DNA of 34,139 nucleotides from Rhodospirillales bacterium. GTDB lineage: Bacteria > Pseudomonadota > Alphaproteobacteria > BOG-932 > Roseiterribacteraceae. The stretch covers positions 1-34,139 of the forward strand of contig JAQGIF010000193.1 of NCBI GenBank assembly GCA_028291345.1, read 5' to 3'. Both the position numbers and the translations under genes were made by a program. Below, piece by piece: positions 26,349 through 34,139 of this stretch (position 1 is the first letter of the stretch; every line of letters begins with the position of its first letter). Below the pieces are notes generated by a model that was given only the letters and a program-made list of their open reading frames with translations, did no database searches and was not told the origin of the DNA.

Positions 26349-27860
26349 TCAGGCGGAGCGGAGCGCATCGTCGCCCGCGAACGGTATGAACACGTCCGAC
26401 ACGCAGGAAGACGGCATCGATACCGGAACAGATTGGCTGACCACGGGGAAATCGACCCAAAAAACACTGCCGCTCCCGAGTTCGCTGGTGAAGCCTACCG
26501 TTCCCCCCATCGCCTCGACCACTTTCCGCGAAAATGCCAGCCCGATACCCGTGCCGGTTACCGAGGTATGTTCCGCGCCGAGCCGATTGAAGGGCTGGAA
26601 AAGCTCGTGGGTGCGATCCGGCGGAATGCCGATTCCCGTGTCGGTGACAATGAAACGAACCCCCGTCTCAGCGACGGGTTCGGCAGTCAAGACGACCTGG
26701 CCGCCGCAATGATTATATTTGATTGCGTTCGACAGGAAATTGATCAGCACCTGGCGCAGGCGCAACTCGTCGGCCCAGGCATTGGCGATTTCCAGAGGTA
26801 TGTTCAGCACGAATTCGACGTTGGCCTGCAGGGCGAGCGGCGACATCAGTCTGTGCACATACCGCAAAACCGCCCTTACATCGACAGGCAAGAACGAAAG
26901 GTTGAGCCGGCCCGCCTCGATTCCCGCCAGATCGAGTAGCTGCGTCACCAGAACCAGGAGGTGATTGCCGCCTTCGAGGATATGACCGACATATTCATAT
27001 TGCTTCGGCGACAGATCGCCGACGGATTTCATCTGCAGCAGTTCCGCAAAGCCGACGACCGCATTAAGCGGCGTGCGCAGTTCGTGGCTCATGCCCGAGA
27101 GAAAGTCGGTCTTTGCGCGGCTGGCCTGCATGAGCTCGAGCTCGATCCGCTTTCGCGCCGTAACATCGCGAACGGAGCGCGACACCATGGGGCCACCCTC
27201 CGTCTGAAGCGGGTTGTGGCTGACCTCAATCGGGAAGACACCACCGTCCCTGCGTATGCCGACCAATTCGCCGCCCGCGACATCTGGCATCAACATCTCA
27301 GCCGGTTGTCCCAAAAGGTCGCGTCGGAGATAGCCGAACAGCCGTTCGGTCGCGGCATTGACCAGGGCGATATGGCCGGTGTCGTCGACAATCACCATCG
27401 CGTCGGGCGCCGCTTCGAGAAGCCTCCGGAATTTCGCCTCACTCTGCTGCAGCGTGGCGTTCAACCGACGAACCAGGCCAGTGGCATGTCTAACCGCAGC
27501 CGCGACGAAAATCACTGAAAAGGCGCCGATCGTGAACATCGACGAACGGTAGATATTGTCAAAGGACAGCGGGTCTTGCATGAAAAATGCCCATGCCAGC
27601 CCGATTGACAGCACGGTCGCGATCAGCCCCGCTGCTCCACCGCAAATCAAAGTTATGACAACGACAGCGGGGAAGAACGTCAGGTACGGCATCCAGTCGA
27701 GCGTGGGAAGTTCGACACGAACGACCGCCGCCGCAGCCATTATCGCAACGGCAATTACATAAGCCCTGATCGACCTCGCCCTGAAGCGCGGCAGATCGAC
27801 ATTCAATTTGCCGATGTCAAACATCACCCTCGCTCTACTTACGCTGCGTTTTCGGCTCAT
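26349..27860 (-). CDS. Membrane-bound PAS sensor histidine kinase (DUF4118 type)
   Basis: A 503-residue sensor kinase. Membrane helices at about 30-125 form a DUF4118-like sensor (MPYLTFFPAVVVITLICGGAAGLIATVLS), and a PAS domain follows at about 138-235 (FRRLLEAAPDAMVIVDDTGHIALVN). HisKA has the phospho-His at 259 in FLSGMSHELRTPLNAVVGFAELL. The HATPase has N-box NFLSNAIKYN, DTGIGIPP and GTGIGLAFSRKVVEAMGG. The start is fixed by context: its ATG begins 1 nt after the stop of the upstream pseudouridine synthase (TGAAATG), so translation is coupled. No response regulator gene is adjacent. Signal and partner are unknown. Confidence 0.92.
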   Translation of the reverse strand: MSRKRSVSRARVMFDIGKLNVDLPRFRARSIRAYVIAVAIMAAAAVVRVELPTLDWMPYLTFFPAVVVITLICGGAAGLIATVLSIGLAWAFFMQDPLSFDNIYRSSMFTIGAFSVIFVAAAVRHATGLVRRLNATLQQSEAKFRRLLEAAPDAMVIVDDTGHIALVNAATERLFGYLRRDLLGQPAEMLMPDVAGGELVGIRRDGGVFPIEVSHNPLQTEGGPMVSRSVRDVTARKRIELELMQASRAKTDFLSGMSHELRTPLNAVVGFAELLQMKSVGDLSPKQYEYVGHILEGGNHLLVLVTQLLDLAGIEAGRLNLSFLPVDVRAVLRYVHRLMSPLALQANVEFVLNIPLEIANAWADELRLRQVLINFLSNAIKYNHCGGQVVLTAEPVAETGVRFIVTDTGIGIPPDRTHELFQPFNRLGAEHTSVTGTGIGLAFSRKVVEAMGGTVGFTSELGSGSVFWVDFPVVSQSVPVSMPSSCVSDVFIPFAGDDALRSA

Positions 27861-27861
27861 T

Positions 27862-28614
27862 TCACCGACGGTCCATGACTAGGCCGAGCTCAACGTCAGT
27901 CAAAATCCTGTATGCTCCAGCCGCCATATCCTCGGGCAAATCCAGGCCGCCGATACGATCGCGGTGGAGCGCAATGACATGATTGCCTGTCGCCTCGAAC
28001 ATGCTGCGCACCTGATGGTAGCGTCCCTCCCTGATCGTCAGCCAGCAGAGGGTCGGTGCAATAACCTCGAGCGAAGCCGGTAGCAGGGGCTTTGCCTCCC
28101 CTTCGATTAGCATATTTCCGCTAGCGAAAATGTCCGCCTCGTTCCCGCGCAGCGAGCATTCTAATGTAACTAGGTAACGTTTGGCGATATCCGCCTTTGG
28201 CGAGATGATCCGGTGGAGCAGGCCGCCGTCATCAGTCATCAGCAACAGGCCCGACGTTTCCTTGTCCAGACGCCCGATAGTGGAGATAGCGGGGTCGCGG
28301 CGAGCCCAGCGCGGAGGCAGCAGCGCATAGACGCTGCGGCCCGGTTCCCGGTGCGAACAGACGACACCGAGCGGCTTGTGCATGATCAAGATCAGCGGCG
28401 GCGGCGGATCGAGCGGCACGCCTTCGATCAGCATCCGCCGCTGGAGGTCGGGGGTGACCGGAACATGCAAGTCGGCCTTAGCGACGGTTTCGCCATCGAG
28501 CGTCACCAGCGCCGCCGCCACGAGCGCCTGCGCTTCACGCCGGGATCCATAGCCGAGATTGGCGAGCAGTCGGTCAAGCCGCATGGTTGGAATTTTGCCG
28601 CGGGCAGTGCTCAC
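27862..28614 (-). CDS. RsuA/RluB-family pseudouridine synthase (16S U516 type)
   Basis: The enzyme converts a specific rRNA uridine to pseudouridine; RsuA acts on U516 of 16S rRNA. The protein has an N-terminal S4 domain (MRLDRLLANLGYGSRREAQ) and the catalytic Asp in GRLDKETSGLLLMTDDG. The C-terminal motif is REGRYHQVRSMFEATGNHV, the KxxRxxxxR-like signature with Tyr-His in place of the usual Lys-Asn. The GTG at 28614 overlaps the rsmC-like stop by 4 nt and gives 250 residues; the ATG at 28584 gives a more typical N-terminus, so the start is unresolved. It is followed within 1 nt by the histidine kinase gene. Confidence 0.9.
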   Translation of the reverse strand: MSTARGKIPTMRLDRLLANLGYGSRREAQALVAAALVTLDGETVAKADLHVPVTPDLQRRMLIEGVPLDPPPPLILIMHKPLGVVCSHREPGRSVYALLPPRWARRDPAISTIGRLDKETSGLLLMTDDGGLLHRIISPKADIAKRYLVTLECSLRGNEADIFASGNMLIEGEAKPLLPASLEVIAPTLCWLTIREGRYHQVRSMFEATGNHVIALHRDRIGGLDLPEDMAAGAYRILTDVELGLVMDRR

Positions 28615-29480
28615 CGGCGTGCCTCGTATATCTTATAGCCGTCGCTTTGCTCGACTTGACGCACAATTGCAAAAATCGTCTTCAAATGTGCCTCATAGGG
28701 GAGGTGACGGTTGGCGACCAGCCAACAAATCCCACCCGGCTTGAGGGCGGCGGCAGCTCGGCCGATGAATGCCTCGCCCAGCGCGCGATCCTCGATTCCG
28801 CCATCATGGAAAGGCGGATTCATGACGACGAAATCCAGTCCGCGGGTTTCAGCTACATCGGTCCGAACATCGCGCCACACGAAGCAGGCGCGTTCATCGG
28901 CGATATTGCGCCGTGCCGCATCGATCGCCCGACGGTCGATATCGAGGAGCGACAGCCGTACGACAGCCGGGCTTTCGAGAATGGCGCGAGCGAGCAAACC
29001 GACACCGCATCCGAAATCCGCGCCCGCTCCCGCGAGTGACGGCAGATGGCGGATCAAAGCCAAGCTGCCGGGATCGGGCCGGTCCCAACTGAAAATGCCG
29101 GGCTGGCTCCACAGCGCCAATGCCGGCGGTATCTGACTGCCCCCCGCGGCGATGGCATCTTCAAGACCGATCGTTTCCGCCGGACGTACGGTGTGGCAGA
29201 TGCGATGATGCCGGCGGGACACCTGATCGACTGCGCAGCCGAATCCGGCAAGCTCCTTTGCGATGCGCATGCCCCCGCGCGCGTTCGGGGCCAAAGCAGT
29301 CAGCCGGCCGTCCGGACCGAGAGCCCGCAGCGCGTGAGCCAGCGCGTATCGACGTTCCAGCACCCCTTGGTGGGCAACCATTGTAATGGAGGCGAATGAT
29401 CCGTCGATGCAATCCTCCAGACGCTCGGCACCCGGGATCAGCGGCGAGAACTGACGCGCGCTCGGCTCTATCGACACCAT
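28611..29480 (-). CDS. RsmC-like rRNA guanine-N2 methyltransferase
   Basis: A class I methyltransferase related to RsmC (16S rRNA m2G1207) of 289 residues. As in RsmC/RlmG, there is a degenerate N-terminal methyltransferase-like half and a catalytic C-terminal half. The latter carries GAGADFGCGVGLLARAI (about 150-166) and the NPPF motif in VVMNPPFHDGG (about 216-226). It heads the rsmC-rsuA-kinase overlap cluster on the minus strand. Exact target nucleotide is inferred from the family. Confidence 0.88.
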   Translation of the reverse strand: MVSIEPSARQFSPLIPGAERLEDCIDGSFASITMVAHQGVLERRYALAHALRALGPDGRLTALAPNARGGMRIAKELAGFGCAVDQVSRRHHRICHTVRPAETIGLEDAIAAGGSQIPPALALWSQPGIFSWDRPDPGSLALIRHLPSLAGAGADFGCGVGLLARAILESPAVVRLSLLDIDRRAIDAARRNIADERACFVWRDVRTDVAETRGLDFVVMNPPFHDGGIEDRALGEAFIGRAAAALKPGGICWLVANRHLPYEAHLKTIFAIVRQVEQSDGYKIYEARR

Positions 29481-29572
29481 ATCCGTGCTGGGCCGACCGT
29501 AAATACCGGTTAGAATTTTTGGACCTCGGCAAGTATGACAATCGCGTATCGTCCTCGTCTAGTACCGGGATC

Positions 29573-29599
29573 GGGAGCGTTTGTCTTCAAACGCTTCCC
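29573..29599. terminator. Hairpin overlapping the dctA stop codon, weak terminator candidate
   Basis: GGGAGCGTTTG (29573-29583) pairs with CAAACGCTTCCC (29588-29599) with one bulged base and a TCTT loop. There is no T run on either side, so it may act as a 3' stabilising structure or do nothing. Confidence 0.35.
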
Positions 29600-30915
29600 G
29601 ACGCGGACACCAGATCGCCGGCGGGCTGAGCCGCGGCGCCATGCAAAACAGCATCCAAAGTCTTGCGATCGAGTTCTTTCTCCCAAGCCGAAACGACGAG
29701 GGTGGCAACGCCATTGCCGATGATATTGGTCAGCGCCCGACATTCGCTCATGAATTTATCGACCCCGAAAATCAGGGCCATGCCGCCTACCGGGATCGAA
29801 GGCACCACCGATAAAGTTGCTGCCAGCGTCACAAACCCCGCGCCTGTGACGCCGCTCGCACCCTTCGACGTCAGCATGGCAACGCCGACGATCGCCAGTT
29901 GCTCCTGCAGGCCGAGCGGGATGTTCATCGCCTGGGCCACGAACAAAGTGGCCAGCGTCATATAGATGTTGGTGCCATCCAGATTGAAGGAATAACCGGT
30001 CGGCACGACCAGCCCGACAACGGATTTGGGACAGCCCAGAGCCTCCAGCTTTGCCATCAGCGACGGCAGGGCGCTTTCCGACGAGCTGGTGCCGAGCACG
30101 ATCAGAAGTTCCTCCTTGATGTAAGCGAGAAAGCGGAAGATCGAGAAGCCGACCAGATGCGCAATTAAGCCTAGTACAACGAACACGAACAAAGCCGCCG
30201 TCAGATAGAAAGTGGCGATCAGCCCCAGCAGATTGCCAAGCGCCGCCGGGCCGTATTTGCCAATTGTGAAGGCCATGGCGCCGAGCGCGCCCAGGGGCGC
30301 CACACGCATGATAATGCCGACGACGGTGAACACCGCTTTCGAGGTCTGGTCGATCAATTCCCGGACGAGCCTTCCGCGTTCGCCCAGCGCCATCAGCGCA
30401 AAACCGAACAGAACGGCAAACAGCAGGACCTGTAATATGTCGCCCTTGGCAAAGGCGCCCACAACGGTATCGGGGATGATGTTCATGATGAACGGCACGA
30501 GGCCCTGTTCCTTGGCCTTGTCGGCATACTGAGCGACCTTCGAGGCGTCAGCGGCCGCGCTGGGAAAGCCGGCGCCAGGCCGGACCAGATTACCGACCGC
30601 AAGCCCGATCACCAGCGCCAGCGTCGACACGGCTTCGAAATAGACCAACGCTTTTCCACCGACTCGGCCGACCTTTTTTACATTGTTGACCCCTGCGATG
30701 CCCGACACCACCGTGCAGAAAATGATTGGCGCAATCATCATCTTGATCAGCTTGATGAATCCGTCACCCAGTGGCTGAAGTGCGACGCCGAATGTGGGGC
30801 GGAGCCAACCAATCGTTCCGCCGATCAGGATCGCAGCGATAACCTGGACATAGAGCGTCCGATGGAATGGCTTCCGTTCGCCCATTTTCCTGTCGGTCGC
30901 CCCGGTTTCGCCCAT
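29587..30915 (-). CDS. dctA: C4-dicarboxylate transporter DctA
   Basis: A secondary symporter importing succinate, fumarate and malate with cations across the inner membrane (DAACS family). The 442-residue protein has eight or more hydrophobic segments, with the family motifs [40 protein letters not shown] (hairpin serine-rich motif) and [20 protein letters not shown] (substrate/cation site). GAGGG precedes the ATG at 30915; a second Met at 30885 is a possible start. It is divergent from amt across about 220 bp. No dctBD two-component genes are adjacent. Confidence 0.94.
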   Translation of the reverse strand: MGETGATDRKMGERKPFHRTLYVQVIAAILIGGTIGWLRPTFGVALQPLGDGFIKLIKMMIAPIIFCTVVSGIAGVNNVKKVGRVGGKALVYFEAVSTLALVIGLAVGNLVRPGAGFPSAAADASKVAQYADKAKEQGLVPFIMNIIPDTVVGAFAKGDILQVLLFAVLFGFALMALGERGRLVRELIDQTSKAVFTVVGIIMRVAPLGALGAMAFTIGKYGPAALGNLLGLIATFYLTAALFVFVVLGLIAHLVGFSIFRFLAYIKEELLIVLGTSSSESALPSLMAKLEALGCPKSVVGLVVPTGYSFNLDGTNIYMTLATLFVAQAMNIPLGLQEQLAIVGVAMLTSKGASGVTGAGFVTLAATLSVVPSIPVGGMALIFGVDKFMSECRALTNIIGNGVATLVVSAWEKELDRKTLDAVLHGAAAQPAGDLVSASGSV

Positions 30916-31137
30916 CGATAATCCCTCGTCTTGTTGCCCGCTGCCGAAAGCCGGACGGTTTCCGGCTCAAGCTTCCTCGCACTATGGCAGAAGCCGGCAA
31001 TCCGAATGAACCAGATTTTTGTACCCACAGCGAGGCCGCGCCGTTGCCAACCGGGAACGGCTGGATTATTCCGCAAGCTAAGCCTCGCGCTGACAATGAC
31101 GGGCTTTCGAGAAACTCTGTGTCAGGAATCTTCGATC
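30916..31137. other. Divergent regulatory spacer dctA / amt
   Basis: About 220 bp between the two start codons. It should contain both promoters. I found no convincing sigma-54 -24/-12 element here, although both genes are often nitrogen- or sigma-54-regulated in other proteobacteria. No glnK lies upstream of amt. Confidence 0.4.
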
Positions 31138-32445
31138 ATGAGACATCGCTGGGCTAAAGCCGCCATCCTTGCAGGGATGGCCGGATCAATCGCGCCTGCG
31201 TGCGCCGTGGCAGAGACGGGTAGGACCGCGCAATTGGATACAGGGCAAACAGCCTGGGTGCTCACAGCCTCGGCTCTGGTATTATTCATGACCCTGCCGG
31301 GCCTGGCTTTGTTTTACGGCGGGCTGGTCCGCGCGCGAAACCTGCTCTCAGTCCTGATGCATAGTTTCGCGATCTGCTGCATTGTCTCGCTGATCTGGGC
31401 GGTTGCCGGTTATAGCCTCGTCTTCGACGGCGATGCGCCCTTTCTGGGCGGGCTCGGCAAAGTGTTCCTCAACCATCTGTCGCCGCTCAAGGCCGGCACC
31501 GGATTGCCTGAGAACGTCTTCGCGCTGTTCCAGATGACCTTTGCCATCATCACGCCGACGCTGATTATCGGCGCCTTCCCCGAGCGGGTGAAATTCTCGT
31601 TCGTGGTTCTGTTCAGCGCGATTTGGCTGTTGGTGGTCTATCTTCCCGTCGCGCACTGGATATGGGGCGGCGGCTGGTTCGCCCAGAAGGGCGTTCTCGA
31701 TTTCGCCGGCGGCATCGTCGTGCACACCACCGCGGGTATATCCGCACTAGTCGCGGCCCTACTGATCGGCGCCCGGCACGGCTTTCCCCATTCGCTGACC
31801 CCGCCGCACAATCCCGGCATCACCATGGCCGGCGCCGGCATGCTGTGGGTCGGCTGGTTCGGCTTCAACGGCGGCAGCGCGCTGACCGCCGACGCGGCCG
31901 CCGGCTCCGCCATTCTATGCACCCATCTGGCCGCAGCCGCCGCGGCCATGACCTGGATTGTTATCGAGCGCATTCGCATCGGCAAAGCGACCTCGGTCGG
32001 CATCGTCACCGGCGCGGTGGCAGGGTTGGCGACGATCACACCAGCCTCGGGCTATGTCGGACCGGCCGGTGCGATGGCAATCGGCGTGGCTGGCGGCTTC
32101 GTCTGCTTCTTTGCCACCTTGCTGATCAAGCACAGGCTGCGGGTCGACGATTCCCTGGATGTGTTCGCCGTACATGGGGTCGGCGGCATGGTGGGGTCGG
32201 TACTGCTGGCGGGCTTTGCCCTGCCCGCACTGGGCGGCGTCGGCTTGGCGGAGGGCATGAATTTTTCATCGCAGTTGATCGTGCAGGCGGCAGCAGTGGG
32301 CCTCACCGCATTATGGTCAGGGGTCGCCACTTACGCGATCGTGAAGTTCATCCGCCTGTTCACCGGCCTCAGGGTCAGCCGCGAGGAGGAGTATGACGGT
32401 TTGGACCTTTCTGTCCATGGCGAGCGAGCTTATGATTTCTCTTGA
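31138..32445 (+). CDS. amt: Ammonium transporter Amt
   Basis: A trimeric inner-membrane ammonium channel/transporter of 435 residues from ATG 31138, preceded by AGGA; the frame extends further upstream without similarity. An N-terminal signal peptide (AILAGMAGSIAPACAVAE) precedes the first helix, as in many Amt proteins. Signature parts are LPGLALFYGGLVRARN, the first pore His in GGIVVHTTAGISALV, GWFGFNGGSAL, and the second pore His in FAVHGVGGMVGSVL. The usual glnK partner gene is missing from the immediate neighbourhood. Confidence 0.95.
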   Translation: MRHRWAKAAILAGMAGSIAPACAVAETGRTAQLDTGQTAWVLTASALVLFMTLPGLALFYGGLVRARNLLSVLMHSFAICCIVSLIWAVAGYSLVFDGDAPFLGGLGKVFLNHLSPLKAGTGLPENVFALFQMTFAIITPTLIIGAFPERVKFSFVVLFSAIWLLVVYLPVAHWIWGGGWFAQKGVLDFAGGIVVHTTAGISALVAALLIGARHGFPHSLTPPHNPGITMAGAGMLWVGWFGFNGGSALTADAAAGSAILCTHLAAAAAAMTWIVIERIRIGKATSVGIVTGAVAGLATITPASGYVGPAGAMAIGVAGGFVCFFATLLIKHRLRVDDSLDVFAVHGVGGMVGSVLLAGFALPALGGVGLAEGMNFSSQLIVQAAAVGLTALWSGVATYAIVKFIRLFTGLRVSREEEYDGLDLSVHGERAYDFS

Positions 32446-32623
32446 AGGGCACGTGCCTGACGCCTCTGGAAAAGCAGTGGTATTTCCGCGGCGGCATCTC
32501 AGCGTCTTAAGAGCCGTGCGCCCCGACACTGTGCTCACTCATCCATGACACGGAAATTTACCCGGATATTACTGACGTTGTTATTTGTTCCGGGTAGACA
32601 ACTTCACAACGTTGGGAAGAATC

Positions 32624-33247
32624 GTGCACGAACAGGATCAAGCAGGCTGGACTGCCTTTGAGGGTACACGGCGCATTCTTTCGGGTGCGTTGGTCGAGGT
32701 CGCGCTGGCGGCCAAAGCGGTCATCGATGGCGGCAGCGACGAGGCGGTGATGATCCTCGACGATGCGAACTGCCAGCGCGCCGACATTGATTTTCGTGGG
32801 ACTGCGGATGACGTTATCCAGCGCCTTCCGTCCCCTCCCACCGTCATCGATCCCGATGCGCCGCGCGGCCGCGGCAGACCGAAGCTGGGCGTCGTGGCAC
32901 GTGAGGTCACCTTGCTGCCAGGTCATTGGGATTGGCTGAACCGGCAACCCGGGGGCGCGTCGGTGGCGCTACGCAAGCTTGTTGAAGAGGCACGGCACAC
33001 GCACCGTTTCCGCGATCAGGTGCGCCAGTCGCAGGACGCCACCTACCGTTTCATGTCTCTCATGGCGGGCAACCGAAGGGGTTTCGAAGAGGCCACGCGC
33101 GCCTTGTTCGCCAGGAACCGTGTCCGCTTCGCCGCGATCACCGGGGGATGGCCGGTCGATATACGGGATCATGCGCAAAGATTGGCCTCAGGCGCCTTCG
33201 CGGTGGAAACCGAGCGCCACATCGCGGACGATCGCAAGAGCGCCTGA
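32624..33247 (+). CDS. DUF2239 family protein
   Basis: A protein of unknown function, about 207 residues from GTG 32624, which has GGGAAG a few nt upstream; a TTG at 32585 is also in frame. Family-like features are FEGTRRILSGALVEVALAAKAV at the N-terminus, the Pro/Gly/Arg-rich hinge PRGRGRPKLGVVAREVTLLP (about 80-100) and HWDWLNRQPGGASVALRKLVEEAR. There is no signal peptide, membrane segment or catalytic motif that I can point to. The linker resembles an AT-hook-like GRGRPK motif, so DNA binding is conceivable. Confidence 0.8.
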   Translation: MHEQDQAGWTAFEGTRRILSGALVEVALAAKAVIDGGSDEAVMILDDANCQRADIDFRGTADDVIQRLPSPPTVIDPDAPRGRGRPKLGVVAREVTLLPGHWDWLNRQPGGASVALRKLVEEARHTHRFRDQVRQSQDATYRFMSLMAGNRRGFEEATRALFARNRVRFAAITGGWPVDIRDHAQRLASGAFAVETERHIADDRKSA

Positions 33248-33299
33248 CGCGGGTCATGTTGGCGGGCATCCTAATCTGCTGGTTCATCGCACCCGTCGT

Positions 33300-34003
33300 C
33301 TGGCGCTGGCGGCCCTCGACCTTACCCTGCGGCCGCCCTGTATAGGCTGCGGCGAACGTGTGGATGCGGCTGGAGTTGCCTGCGCCGCCTGCTGATCGAA
33401 ACTGACCTTCATCGCACCGCTGTTTTGCGCCACCTGCGGCCCTCCCTTCGATTTCGCAATCGAGGGCCTGCATCGTTGTGCGTCGTGTCATGCGAACCCA
33501 CCCGCCTATGACGGCGCGCGTGCGGCGGTGATCTTTGACGACAGCAGCCTCGGGCTGATTCTGGGGTTCAAGCACGGCGACGGGCTGCATGCCGCCCCGG
33601 CCCTTGGCGCCTGGGTTGCTCGCGCTGGGCGGAGATACTGGAGGATGCGGATCTGATCGCCCCGGTGCCACTGCATCGTAGGCGGCTGCTGAAACGGTGC
33701 TACAATCAAGCCGCGATGGTCGCTGATCATGCCGGCAGGCGATCTGGCGTTGCCCATTTGCCCGACCTGTTGGAGCGCCATCGCGCCACGCCAAGCCGAG
33801 CTGGAACCGTCCGCGGGTGCGCAATGTCGCCGCCGCGTTTCGCCTCGATCCGCGCCATGCCGATCGGGTCAAGGGCTCGCGTATCGGTCGATGATGTGCT
33901 GACCACCGGCGCCATGGTCACCGCCTACGCCAAGGTGCTGGGGCTCGGCGGCGCAGCGAGGATCGACGTCCTGTCGCTGGCACGGGTCGTGTTGGCGGAC
34001 TAG
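33300..34003 (+). pseudogene. comF: Decayed comF (ComF-family phosphoribosyltransferase-like, competence-associated)
   Basis: Pieces of a ComF protein can be read across three frames. The N-terminal zinc-ribbon part is LALAALDLTLRPPCIGCGERVDAAGVACAAC, ending at an in-frame TGA (33393-33395) exactly where the family has Trp (TGG to TGA). The same frame continues with FCATCGPPFDF and CASCHANPPAYDGARAAV to about 33625. The frame then shifts so that DADLIAPVPLHRRRLLKRCYNQAAMVAD can be read. It changes again around 33790-33820 (RVRNVAAAFRLDPRHADRVKGSR) and once more near 33880, ending with the PRPP motif VDDVLTTGA. No good start codon is visible. At least one nonsense and three frame changes make this a real pseudogene; grxC follows as usual. 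Confidence 0.9.
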
Positions 34004-34035
34004 ACCAAACCCAAACAAATCCCCATATTCCGCCG

Positions 34036-34139
34036 ATGCCTAAAATCGAAATCTATACCCAACCCTTTTGCGGATATTGCTACAGAGCGAAAAAGCTCCT
34101 CGATGACAAGGGCGTCGATTACGAAGAGATCGACGTCAT
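34036..34139 (+). CDS. grxC: Glutaredoxin 3, 3' end cut by window
   Basis: A small cytoplasmic glutathione-dependent disulfide reductase. The ATG at 34036 opens PKIEIYTQPFCGYCYRAKKLL followed by DDKGVDYEEIDV, the start of the thioredoxin fold. The active site is CGYC, versus CPYC in E. coli Grx3. About 34 of an expected 85 codons are visible. It follows the comF pseudogene by 32 bp, the usual comF-grxC order of alphaproteobacteria. Confidence 0.93.
   Translation, partial: MPKIEIYTQPFCGYCYRAKKLLDDKGVDYEEIDV

Noticed and set aside
25532-26389. Plus-strand open frame opposite the methyltransferase gene, considered as a displaced comF start
   Set aside because: Its last residues (MRSLLPLLGLRRSG) only superficially resemble a ComF N-terminus; the rest is an antisense shadow, and the zinc-ribbon part is found intact at 33300 onward.

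Overview
The window is chromosomal DNA from an alphaproteobacterium, most likely Sphingomonadales. The evidence is the high GC content, the RegB/RegA redox pair, an ALAS-type hemA, a NepR-like anti-sigma factor, the DUF4167 gene beside prmC-prfA, and a psp operon with sigma-54 control. Nearly all of it is ordinary, densely packed chromosome. I saw no phage, IS transposase, CRISPR array, rRNA or tRNA.

Layout. 1-3481 (minus strand): regB, regA and hldE, a redox two-component system followed by the LPS/nucleotide-heptose enzyme HldE, whose last codons run off the left edge. 3529-5362 (plus): an ABC-2 exporter whose ATPase and permease genes are separated by a structured inverted-repeat element. 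5433-8446: a shortened CobT-like protein (minus), an intracellular PHB depolymerase (plus) and a YgjP-type metalloprotein (plus). 8453-13576: an envelope-stress module, with pspA-pspB-pspC-pspB-pspC on minus (the BC pair is duplicated) behind a well-matched sigma-54 promoter. pspF is divergent and is followed 9 bp later by a class A penicillin-binding protein gene. 13747-18410: phhB, a nepR-like gene, hemA, a secreted Cys-containing protein, an OmpA-family protein and a small His-rich exported protein. Three sites here resemble EcfG (general stress response) promoters. 18487-26275 (all minus): clpB, DUF4167, prmC, prfA, gloB and an NDUFAF5/BioC-like methyltransferase. 26349-30915 (minus): a membrane histidine kinase, rsuA-like and rsmC-like genes, and dctA. 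31138-34139 (plus): amt, a DUF2239 gene, a clearly decayed comF pseudogene, and the start of grxC.

Functional themes are redox sensing (RegBA), inner-membrane stress (Psp), general stress (NepR), protein disaggregation (ClpB), translation termination (PrfA/PrmC), and nutrient uptake (C4-dicarboxylates, ammonium). The items most worth a second look are the duplicated pspBC with the pspF-PBP1A arrangement, the lone nepR with neighbouring EcfG-like promoters, the inverted-repeat element inside the ABC operon, the degenerate CobT, and the pseudogenised comF. I did not find convincing evidence of an entirely new system.
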